In this document: positions 1-5,849 of the stretch, piece by piece
Layout of the letters: the number at the start of each line of letters is the position of its first letter
How positions within the stretch are numbered: the stretch's first letter is position 1
Made by a program: the position numbers and the translations under genes
NCBI GenBank assembly: GCA_945938205.1
Contig: CAMEUL010000046.1
Coordinates: 1 to 9,199, forward strand
Length of the DNA stretch: 9,199 nt
Direction of reading: 5' to 3'
DNA from: an uncultured Traorella sp.
GTDB taxonomy: Bacteria; Bacillota_I; Bacilli_A; Erysipelotrichales; Erysipelotrichaceae
Notes under the pieces: generated by a model
What the model saw: only the letters and a program-made list of their open reading frames with translations
What the model was told of the DNA's origin: nothing
Databases searched by the model: none

Positions 1-275
1 CTAATTCTTCGATTAATCCTTTATCCAATTTTCTGCTTGGATGATAATTTACTTCCGCCAAACTTGCATCATTAATCGAGAAATGAGCATTCTTGATAAT
101 TTCTTTGAACGGTATTGTTTATTCTACTTAGGTATTCCGCATCTACCAACGCTTCAAATCGTTCATCAAACGATAATTCACTTGATTTAGGATCATCTTT
201 TTGTTCAAGGTATTTTTGGGACATAATTGGCAGCCTCATTAATTTTAGTTTCTTTTCGATATTTATTTTATCCAT
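1..275 (-). pseudogene. istB: IS21 helper ATPase IstB, frameshifted and cut by the window edge
   Basis: IstB is the AAA+ ATPase that regulates the IstA transposase and helps choose the target. The chosen start is the ATG at 275. It has GGAGG seven bases upstream and overlaps the istA stop in ATGGATAA; an ATG at 290 is possible but lies before that site. The N-terminus reads as IstB (INIEKKLKLMRLPIMSQKY, then RINNTVQRN) up to about position 102, and that frame ends at a TAA at 72-74. Shifting one frame at about 98-100 restores typical IstB sequence (IKNAHFSINDASLAEVNYHP, then RKLDKG) to the window edge. The simplest reading is one extra T on the coding strand. The Walker motifs would lie beyond the window. 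It is either a true frameshift or a sequencing error. Confidence 0.82.
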
Positions 276-1812
276 TGTTTTTTCCTCCATAATAATCAGC
301 GCCTCTTACGAAAGCTAATGATGACTGTCTAGTTCGAATTTTTTTATCTTCCTTGTATTTTATATCTTGATTCGATTCTAAAATCATTTTAATATTTTTG
401 TAGCCCGGTTTGCTGATGTGCTCCAACGCTAATTGACACGCATCTTCAAGTCGGGTTTTCCCATATTTGTCTTCTAATTTAAGAATAGATAAACAGCCTT
501 GATAAGCTTGTTCCTCAACCTTGTATCGCTCAAATAATTTTTCAATGAGTTCGTTTGTGCTTGATCCTATTGATAAAGACCATTTAATGAATCTGTCTTT
601 ATTCCATTGATATATTTGGTGATTTACTGGCATATGTTCTTCATTTGTCGAATATTGATTCTTTCGTCCATTTAATCGTTGATGTGAGCATATTTGATTA
701 TTTTTATAATAAATTCTTATTGTACTTTTAGTGATTCTGACATCTACATAATTACCAACGTATTCGTAAGGAACTGAATAATTCATACGATCAACTGATA
801 TATGATAATTTAGTTGAACTTTTGCTTTCTTCCACTCGCTCAATTCAAAATCTTTCTCTGGAAGATCTTTCATGAATTCTTTTTCTTCATTAAGATAAAC
901 GGATTCTCTTGAGCCTTCTTTCTTTTGAAATGGTTTGGTATTGAAAATATTTAATTCTTTCAATATAGCTTTATTCAAGTCTTCAATACTAAAGAATTTT
1001 CTATTTCTTAATCTACCAATAATCGCTACAGTACAGTCACCTACAGAACCTTCGACAGCCGCCTTATCTTTTGGCTTTCTTACTCTTGTAGGAATCACTG
1101 TAACACCATAATGATCAGACATTTCTTGATAAGCCTTGTTTAATAATGGATCTTCATATTTCTTATGATTTATGACACCTGTTTTTAAATTGTCAGGAAT
1201 CAACAATCTACTGACTCCTTCAAAATACTTGAATGCATTGATGTGACAATCAATCCAATCATTTACTTTCATCGTAAAACATGCTTGCACATAACAATAC
1301 ATACTAAAAGGTAATGTCGCTTCAAATAGATAAACAGGAATTTCTTCGCCCGTATAACTATCGAAAATTGACATTGTTGTGCCAAACCAATCGACCATCA
1401 TTTTGTCTCCCGGTTTATGATTGATATGCATCGTAAGATTATTACGCTTGACATAATTACGATACATCTCACAAAAATAACTATATCGATAATATGGAAT
1501 TTTTGATTTCTTACATTGTTCTGAATACTCTTCCCATAATAATCGGATAGTAGTACCTGGTTTAAGTAGTTCTTTATGAATATACTCAAAGTCAGGCTTT
1601 TCTAAATGTAATGTAATTTCGGGGCGAGGAAATAATACATCTTGTATTTCCGTTTCAGACATATTACTTGCCTTATCCCAAAACAACATCTTTTCATCAG
1701 CTGATTTTATGATTTGACTTACAGTATTCCTTGACAGGCTCAAAGTCGAAGCAATGTTTCGCTGACTCACTTTATTGAAACGAAGTTCCAATACTTTCTT
1801 CACATCTCGCAT
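268..1812 (-). CDS. istA: IS21-family transposase IstA (DDE integrase fold)
   Basis: This is the transposase that cuts and joins the element's ends. The 514-residue product has an N-terminal helix-turn-helix (about residues 16-36, RNIASTLSLSRNTVSQII). A retroviral-integrase-like core follows, with the acidic triad visible as D141 (MMVDWFG), D207 (LLIPDNLKTG) and E254 (KDKAAVEGSVGD). A C-terminal Mu-type beta-barrel region comes after. Length is normal for IS21 IstA. The ATG at 1812 was chosen because AGGAGG at 1821-1826 sits 8 bases upstream; the longer GTG start at 1821 would overlap that ribosome binding site. The frame is intact, so the protein may be active even though istB looks broken. 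The end encodes GGKNNG and carries the istB ribosome binding site. Confidence 0.95.
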   Translation of the reverse strand: MRDVKKVLELRFNKVSQRNIASTLSLSRNTVSQIIKSADEKMLFWDKASNMSETEIQDVLFPRPEITLHLEKPDFEYIHKELLKPGTTIRLLWEEYSEQCKKSKIPYYRYSYFCEMYRNYVKRNNLTMHINHKPGDKMMVDWFGTTMSIFDSYTGEEIPVYLFEATLPFSMYCYVQACFTMKVNDWIDCHINAFKYFEGVSRLLIPDNLKTGVINHKKYEDPLLNKAYQEMSDHYGVTVIPTRVRKPKDKAAVEGSVGDCTVAIIGRLRNRKFFSIEDLNKAILKELNIFNTKPFQKKEGSRESVYLNEEKEFMKDLPEKDFELSEWKKAKVQLNYHISVDRMNYSVPYEYVGNYVDVRITKSTIRIYYKNNQICSHQRLNGRKNQYSTNEEHMPVNHQIYQWNKDRFIKWSLSIGSSTNELIEKLFERYKVEEQAYQGCLSILKLEDKYGKTRLEDACQLALEHISKPGYKNIKMILESNQDIKYKEDKKIRTRQSSLAFVRGADYYGGKNNG

Positions 1813-1840
1813 AAAAAACACCTCCTAATTGCAAGATAGA

Positions 1841-1894
1841 TGATGAACTTTCGTTCATCAATCCTATAATACTATTAAAAGGTGTCTTTTTAAT
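1841..1894 (-). promoter_or_regulatory. istA leader: hairpin and candidate promoter
   Basis: On the minus strand TGATGAAC-GAAA-GTTCATCA forms a perfect 8-bp stem with a GAAA tetraloop (1841-1860). It lies 14 bases before the AGGAGG of istA and is not followed by a T run, so it is not an intrinsic terminator. Upstream, TATTAT at 1866-1871 could be a -10 box, with TTAAAA at 1888-1893 as a weak -35 at 16-bp spacing. The hairpin would then be near the 5' end of the transposase mRNA, where it could stabilise the message or limit translation. The hairpin is certain; the promoter is a guess. Confidence 0.4.
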
Positions 1895-1904
1895 AAATAT
1901 TTAT

Positions 1905-1979
1905 GTGGCTCTCTGTAACGGATTGCCTGGCTCTGGTGAGCGGATTGTGGGTGGCTCTAAAGACCGTTTTAGGTGGCTC
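1905..1979 (-). repeat. Subterminal IstA-binding repeats of the IS21 element
   Basis: The heptamer (G/C)TGGCTC on the plus strand (GAGCCA(C/G) on the minus strand) occurs four times, at 1905, 1927, 1951 and 1973, so 22, 24 and 22 bp apart, about two helical turns. IS21-family ends are known to hold multiple spaced repeats that bind the transposase. These repeats lie between the istA promoter region and the junction with tag, as expected. Confidence 0.75.
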
Positions 1980-1984
1980 CGCCA

Positions 1985-2138
1985 TTGCGTAATAATCAAT
2001 CCATGATAATCCAGCCTGAAATGATTCAAGAACTAACATTTCATAAAGATACGTATCATCATAAGAAGGTACACCCCATTCTAGATCATGATATTTCACA
2101 TACAGTTCATTATTTTCATCAACCCATTTACATCTCAT
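1985..2138 (-). pseudogene. tag: 3-methyladenine DNA glycosylase I (Tag), copy A, interrupted by IS21
   Basis: Tag removes 3-methyladenine from alkylated DNA. From the ATG at 2138 the frame reads MRCKWVDENN, then KYHDLEWGVPSYDD, then ESFQAGLSWI, the conserved N-terminal third of Tag; CKW..N....YHD.EWG and FQAGLSW are hallmark motifs. Homology ends just after AGLSWI, where the IS21 end begins; the frame then reads about 30 unrelated residues from the element. The family is about 185-190 residues, so roughly three quarters is missing or lies beyond the element. No clear ribosome binding site precedes this start, and an intrinsic terminator lies immediately upstream. The last few codons before the junction (GAT TAT TAC GCA) do not match Tag well, so the exact break is uncertain. 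Confidence 0.85.
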
Positions 2139-2690
2139 GGAAATATTATATGTCATAAAAAAAGTAATCACAAGGATTACTTTAGTTCAAACATGTTCTT
2201 TGGAACACCACAAATTGGACAAACATAAGAATCAGGTAATTCTTCAAAAGGAGTTTCTCCATCATAAACATATCCACAAATTGAACATACCCACTTCTTG
2301 CTTTCAGATATGTTTTCATCAACGATATGTGTAGGTGCATTTTTCGGAGATTTTCCTTTAATGACTTCATGATAGTATTTATAGGTCATTGGAGTTCCCT
2401 GATTTAATACATCACCATCGATTACTTCACCTAAGAATACAGTATGAGTTGGAGTTTCCATTGTGTTGATCACTTTTAATGTCAAATAACCTAAACTATC
2501 ATTTAAAACAGGTAATCCGTCTTTCTTGGTTTAAGAAATTGATTCAAACTTATTAATCTCTTTACAGCTCTTAAACCCAAATGTACCAATTAGCTGTGGA
2601 TCAATACTTTCCTGCAATACATTTATAGCAAAGTATCCACTTTCGCTAATTGCCTGATGAGTTGCATTGTTGTGATTTACACTGACTGCA
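1998..2690. repeat. Direct repeat, copy A (tag 5' part plus flavin reductase-rubredoxin)
   Basis: This stretch aligns collinearly and in the same orientation with 5664-6290. Corresponding points are tag ATG 2138/5804, terminator 2161/5827 and the YxxKDGLP region 2531/6139. The offset is 3666 bp up to the rubredoxin. It falls to 3608 later because copy B has lost about 58 bp net. Positions 2155-2204 and 5821-5870 are identical over 50 bp; elsewhere the match is clearly lower. Confidence 0.85.
2157..2183 (-). terminator. Intrinsic terminator after flavin reductase-rubredoxin, copy A
   Basis: On the minus strand AAAGTAATC-CTTGT-GATTACTTT forms a perfect 9-bp stem (2161-2183), followed by more T residues (2157-2160), giving an unbroken run of seven T. 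It overlaps the rubredoxin TAA stop at 2177-2179 and lies before tag. The same hairpin recurs without change at 5823-5849. Confidence 0.8.
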
Positions 2691-2815
2691 ATCGTAGAAG
2701 GTTTGTCTGTAATTTGCATTGCACTGTTGGCAACACAACCATAATGATTATCATCCTTAGTACTTGTGATGACATATACGCCGTAGCTTAGTTTTGTATA
2801 AATTTCATAATTCAT
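2177..2815 (-). pseudogene. Flavin reductase-rubredoxin fusion, copy A, with one in-frame stop
   Basis: The read-through product has about 211 residues. It has an N-terminal FMN-binding flavin reductase domain (MNYEIYTKLSYGVYVITS..., then GCVANSAMQIT, then FGFKSCKEINKFE) and a C-terminal rubredoxin with both iron-binding pairs: WVCSICGYVYDG and YVCPICGVPKNMFEL. Such proteins pass electrons between NAD(P)H/flavin and partners in anaerobic oxygen or NO defence. Start ATG 2815 has AGAGGT six bases upstream. A single TAA at 2531-2533 splits the frame after FESIS; the frame then continues unchanged (TKKDGLPVLNDSLGYLTLKV) to the true stop. In copy B the aligned codon is TAC (Tyr), which points to a Tyr-to-stop change. 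The first 94 residues would be a truncated reductase. A restart at TTG 2485 is possible but lacks an obvious ribosome binding site. A sequencing error cannot be excluded. Confidence 0.85.
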
Positions 2816-2857
2816 AAGATTACCTCTACCTAATAATCTAAACTGAAACATCAATCT

Positions 2858-2911
2858 AGTCAAGTGAATTATAATTTAAAGTTTATTTTTTTTGCATAAA
2901 ACATTTTATGC
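2858..2911 (-). promoter_or_regulatory. Promoter and palindromic operator candidate for flavin reductase-rubredoxin
   Basis: A perfect TATAAT lies at 2868-2873 on the minus strand, 52 bases before the ATG. The -35 region is poor. Over and upstream of it is an 18-bp near-perfect palindrome, GCATAAAATGTTTTATGC (2894-2911; 8-bp arms, 2-bp centre), centred about 30 bp upstream of the -10 box. This is where a repressor or activator would bind. A second possible promoter, TTGACT (2858-2863) with TAGATT 17 bp on, would start transcription almost at the ribosome binding site and is less likely. The regulator is unknown. Confidence 0.5.
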
Positions 2912-2976
2912 TTAGAACTATTACTAATATAAATGGTACAATGTTGTCATCCAATCAATTTTCTTCTTATTTATAT

Positions 2977-3531
2977 TCATTTTTGTTCTCCTATATACTT
3001 CTGATAACTGCTATCCAGTTCAATGAGTTCACTGAGATTATCAATTTCAATAATATCTCCTCGTTCCATTTCTTTAATACCGAGTTCATAGTCATCTGGA
3101 TAGCAGAACATAGTCATTAACCATTCATTAGTCGGTCCTTCCGTCCAGACAGCATTATAACCAGAGCGTTCAAATTCAGGGGCTAAAATATTATCGTTGT
3201 AAATAATCTGGTCACCATCTAAAATAATTGAATCTTCTAAATAATTTCTTGCAACATACAAGGATGCTATGTTGTTACAAGTGTCATAGTATGGATTGTC
3301 AATCAATGTAATTCCCGAATACTCATTTTCAAGAACTCTAAACTGTTCTTTTAGATATCCAACAACTATATAAATCTCATAAATTCCATTTGATTGAAGA
3401 CCTTTGATAACAGTATCAATCATTCTAATACCATTTATTCTTACTAATGGTTTAGGTGTTTCTAAAGATACTGGCTGCATTCTTTTCCCAATGCCGGCAG
3501 CCATAATAATGGCACGTTTCACAGTATTCAT
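2977..3531 (-). CDS. licC: LicC-like CTP:phosphocholine cytidylyltransferase, internally deleted
   Basis: LicC enzymes make CDP-choline (or a related CDP-alcohol) for decorating cell-surface glycopolymers. The N-terminal half is typical: nucleotide-binding RAIIMAAGIGKRM (residues 6-18), TPKPLVRING (25-34), IYIVVGYLKEQF (53-64) and the metal-site strand IILDGD (102-107). The protein is only 184 residues, against about 225-235 for the family. After TNEWLM the sequence jumps straight to MFCYPDDYELGIKEMERGDI, which normally follows the (Y/F)WDD segment near the C-terminus. About 45-55 residues appear to be missing in frame at about 3108-3116, including the second metal-binding Asp. It starts at ATG 3531, overlapping the upstream stop by ATGA with GGGAG ahead, so it is translationally coupled. 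It is probably inactive unless it works together with the upstream LicC domain. Confidence 0.8.
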   Translation of the reverse strand: MNTVKRAIIMAAGIGKRMQPVSLETPKPLVRINGIRMIDTVIKGLQSNGIYEIYIVVGYLKEQFRVLENEYSGITLIDNPYYDTCNNIASLYVARNYLEDSIILDGDQIIYNDNILAPEFERSGYNAVWTEGPTNEWLMTMFCYPDDYELGIKEMERGDIIEIDNLSELIELDSSYQKYIGEQK

Positions 3532-5282
3532 ATTTTACTCTCCCATTTATTCAGTTGATCCTTAACAATTTTATAGTAATCTTTTGCATAGCGATATTGG
3601 CGAAGAGAATACTCTCCAAATTCAATACCAAGGCTTCTTTTGTATTCGCACCAATTGCTCCAAAGCAAACCACATGTCGCAACATAACAATATATCTTTA
3701 TTCTAGTTTCAGTTGGACAAGTGCCTTCGAAATAGATATCAATGAGATTATCAATCTGCTGTTTGTTATAAAGAGAATATATGCAAAACATTGCAATATC
3801 AACATGAGGATCTTGCATTCCGGCATATTCCCAATCAATGAGCCGAATCTCATCACCTACAAATAGAAAATTATCCGGTACCGCATCAATATGAGCCAAT
3901 ACTTTATTTTCAATATGCGCATCAATATATGACTTTAAACTTAATACATTCTTCTTCGTATTCTTGTAATCTTTGTATACAGAAGGACTTTTCCAAAGGC
4001 TCTCATAGAATTCGATCTGTCCAAAGATATTAAATTCATGTTCAACAATAAGTCCTAGTTCATGGAAACATCTTAATTTCAACATACACTTTTTTAAATC
4101 ATCTTGATTTAATGGATTACAAACTCTTGCTCCCTCCAAGTATTGTGTAATCTTATATCCTTTCTCAGGATTTATATAGGCAATATCATCACAAATGTTT
4201 CTGCCGTTAATGACCTGATAAACAGATGCTTCTTCTTTTCGGTTTATTAACTGATCAGTTCCTTCACCTGGTATTCGCATAATATATTTTCTTTCATTGC
4301 ATGTAAATAGAAATGAACGATTTGTCATACCTTTCTTCAAAACAGTAATATCCCTAATTTCATTTTGTTCTACTTGTAAAACTTTACTGATAACTGCCAA
4401 AGCATCAGATTTCAGATGATTTGAGTCACTGTCTAATTCTCTAAGCTGCTCATAAGTATTAATTTCTACAACTTCTGTTGCAGGTACTACTTTAGCTTGA
4501 ACAATCATTTTATCTTTGTAGTACAATGCTTCTTCCCAGAATGAATCATCATGTTTTTTATCGTTGCATAGTTGTATGATGTTTTCACGAACTTTTGCTG
4601 CTTGTTCCTCCAGCAAATAACTGATACCGATCATGCCATTGCCACCAGAACTTTCTGGTATTGCAACCAGTTCCATCTTTCGATTTACTCGAACACTACT
4701 ATGATCATCAATTAAATCACTAACCATGTACCAGGAATATAGTTCATTTCTATGAAATGGATTTTGATTGCACCATATATCGCATGGAATTACATATGTA
4801 TTTGATAAATGATCCAAAACTAGTTTCATTGAATATAGGTTGTTTTTTATAGCATATTCTGAATTAACAATCAGTTCGACATTATATTCATCTATCAAAT
4901 AATCAAATTGTTCTTTCATAAATCCAACAACTACATAAATCTCTTTTATACCAACCTCGTGAAGTTGCTTAATTATACGTTCTATTAGTACCTCACCATG
5001 AACTTCTAATAATGCTTTTGGAGTTTCTGTATTGATTGGAACCATTCTCATTCCAAAGCCTGCAGCAAGTATAATTGCATTCTTTGGTGCTTTATCTTTA
5101 AACTCAAAATATGCTTTTTTTGTTGGCTGAACGTGCTCATCAAGATATCCATAATTCATCAGATTCTTAATCGACCTATTAACAACACCTAAAGAATGTC
5201 CGCAATTTTTAGATAAAACTCTTTGATTTATGTACGAATTATGCATTATCGCGTTCATTACATCACTTTCTTGTTTGTTCAT
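3528..5282 (-). CDS. wHTH-LicC-LicA fusion: cytidylyltransferase and choline kinase-like protein
   Basis: The 584-residue product has three parts. Residues 1-62 form a MarR-like winged helix (NKQESDVMNAIMHNS, then SLGVVNRSIKNLMNYGYL). Residues about 69-290 are a LicC-type nucleotidyltransferase (AIILAAGFGMRM at 69-80, TPKALLEVHGE, VVVGFMKEQFDYL, VIPCD ending at 168, FWEEA at 249-253). Residues about 310-575 are a LicA/choline-kinase-like phosphotransferase (MTNRSFLF, kinase motif HIDAVPDN at 464-471, metal-binding DWEYAG at 483-488). The likely role is to phosphorylate choline or a similar alcohol and activate it as CDP-alcohol. The glucose-1-phosphate-type metal motif is altered (PCD; WEE rather than WDD), so the second function needs care. 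ATG 5282 has GAAAGGA nine bases upstream; ATG 5288 is too close. The wHTH may sense product or control its own gene. It is cytoplasmic, with no membrane segment. Confidence 0.88.
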   Translation of the reverse strand: MNKQESDVMNAIMHNSYINQRVLSKNCGHSLGVVNRSIKNLMNYGYLDEHVQPTKKAYFEFKDKAPKNAIILAAGFGMRMVPINTETPKALLEVHGEVLIERIIKQLHEVGIKEIYVVVGFMKEQFDYLIDEYNVELIVNSEYAIKNNLYSMKLVLDHLSNTYVIPCDIWCNQNPFHRNELYSWYMVSDLIDDHSSVRVNRKMELVAIPESSGGNGMIGISYLLEEQAAKVRENIIQLCNDKKHDDSFWEEALYYKDKMIVQAKVVPATEVVEINTYEQLRELDSDSNHLKSDALAVISKVLQVEQNEIRDITVLKKGMTNRSFLFTCNERKYIMRIPGEGTDQLINRKEEASVYQVINGRNICDDIAYINPEKGYKITQYLEGARVCNPLNQDDLKKCMLKLRCFHELGLIVEHEFNIFGQIEFYESLWKSPSVYKDYKNTKKNVLSLKSYIDAHIENKVLAHIDAVPDNFLFVGDEIRLIDWEYAGMQDPHVDIAMFCIYSLYNKQQIDNLIDIYFEGTCPTETRIKIYCYVATCGLLWSNWCEYKRSLGIEFGEYSLRQYRYAKDYYKIVKDQLNKWESKI

Positions 5283-5326
5283 GCACATCTTTCCTTTCAT
5301 TTTTGTTGACTGACAACCCAAAAATA

Positions 5327-5376
5327 ATGTATACAATTGAATTGAATACGATGTATACCCATTAAATTATGGTATA
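5327..5376 (-). promoter_or_regulatory. Repeats upstream of the wHTH-LicC-LicA gene, possible operator
   Basis: ATGTATAC occurs twice on the plus strand, at 5327-5334 and 5351-5358, exactly 24 bp apart. TATACC/GGTATA (near 5354-5359 and 5371-5376) adds an inverted pair with an 11-bp spacer. They lie 45-95 bases upstream of the start codon, where a promoter is expected, and GTATAC could itself form part of a -10 box. The adjacent gene encodes a winged helix, so autoregulation is a reasonable guess. I see no convincing -35/-10 pair. The sequence is AT-rich, so chance is a real alternative. Confidence 0.3.
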
Positions 5377-5804
5377 TAGTTATAAGAAATTTTATCAGAT
5401 AATTCAGAAGCTACTTTATAACCATCAAAATGAATCAAGTGATTCATTGTAAATCCATATATATGCGTTGAAAAGAATTAAATTCATGTTGTATATTTAT
5501 AAATAATTTTTCATTTTGAATGGCTGCTTTTTTCCTTAAACGATATTGAATTGTTTCCTTATTTACATAACCTGATTAGTTTTCAAATTATCTTATTCAA
5601 CTACCTTTTTCAAATCAAACACAACAAAACATATTCGAAAAGTTTCTTTTTATTCAGAATCATTATCTTTGATAAACCCGCTTGAATTATGTAAGCACGA
5701 GCATTCAAAAAAAGACATTAAACATCATATGAAGGTACATTCCATTCTTCATCATGATATATCACAAATAAATCATCATTTTCATCTACCCATTAGCATC
5801 TCAT
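5367..5804 (-). pseudogene. tag: tag remnant (3-methyladenine DNA glycosylase I), copy B, heavily decayed
   Basis: This stretch has no open gene but reads as Tag across most of its length. From ATG 5804: MRC-stop-WVDEND, then YHDEEWNVPSYD, a second stop, then (frame kept) IIQAGLSKIMILNKKKLFEY. Pieces in other frames follow: RKKAAIQNEKLFINIQHEFN and SFQ-RIYM. Then comes an in-frame stretch from 5447, MNHLIHFDGYKVASELSDKI, which matches the Tag C-terminal region (NH.I..F..YK...SELSDKIS). It reaches a stop at 5367. Damage includes early stops at codons 4 and about 30, internal frameshifts, and Trp-to-Lys in the conserved AGLSW. The last 25-30 residues of Tag are not clearly present. Faint resemblance may run on to about 5310, into the leader of the next gene. 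Confidence 0.8.
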
Positions 5805-5822
5805 AGATTTATTATATGCTAT

Positions 5823-5849
5823 AAAAAAAGTAATCACAAGGATTACTTT
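5823..5849 (-). terminator. Intrinsic terminator, copy B
   Basis: This is the same 9-bp stem, five-base loop and seven-T run as at 2157-2183, within a 50-bp identical tract (5821-5870). The gene it once ended is dead. It is the first credible terminator downstream of the nucleotidyltransferase stop at 6312, about 465 bases on, and may now end the rmlD/aminotransferase/nucleotidyltransferase transcript. Confidence 0.75.

Larger units (their letters stand above)
1..1984 (-). mobile_element. IS21-family insertion sequence (one end plus istA and part of istB)
   Basis: The element carries istA and the start of istB, overlapping by 8 bases in the standard IS21 order. Its istA-proximal end lies inside a tag gene, where Tag-like coding sequence stops. 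On the minus strand the end most likely begins TGGCGGAGCCACC at 1984, giving the TG terminus usual for this family. A second TG at 1998 (TGATTATTACGC...) is a possible outer limit, so the boundary is uncertain by 14 bp. The other end and any target duplication lie beyond position 1. Four spaced repeats near the end support the call (separate entry). Confidence 0.88.

Noticed and set aside
1890..2171. A 93-codon open frame read as a single small protein.
   Set aside because: It is a chimera: Tag N-terminus up to AGLSWI, then codons from the IS21 end. It is better described as an interrupted tag gene.
2531..2533. Recoded stop (selenocysteine or programmed readthrough) in the flavin reductase.
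   Set aside because: The codon is TAA, not TGA. No special downstream structure is evident, and the aligned codon of copy B is an ordinary Tyr.
2894..2911. The palindrome as an intrinsic terminator for the licC gene.
   Set aside because: On the minus strand it is followed by a run of A, not T, and on the plus strand the T run comes before it. It does not fit a terminator in either direction.
2908..3120. Plus-strand open frame with a hydrophobic stretch.
   Set aside because: It lies opposite the 3' end of licC and the AT-rich gap; phenylalanine and leucine codons there are the complement of A-rich coding sequence. No ribosome binding site.
3555..3866. 103-codon plus-strand open frame.
   Set aside because: It lies wholly opposite the LicA domain, whose motifs are clear on the minus strand; it has no family-like sequence and is a shadow.
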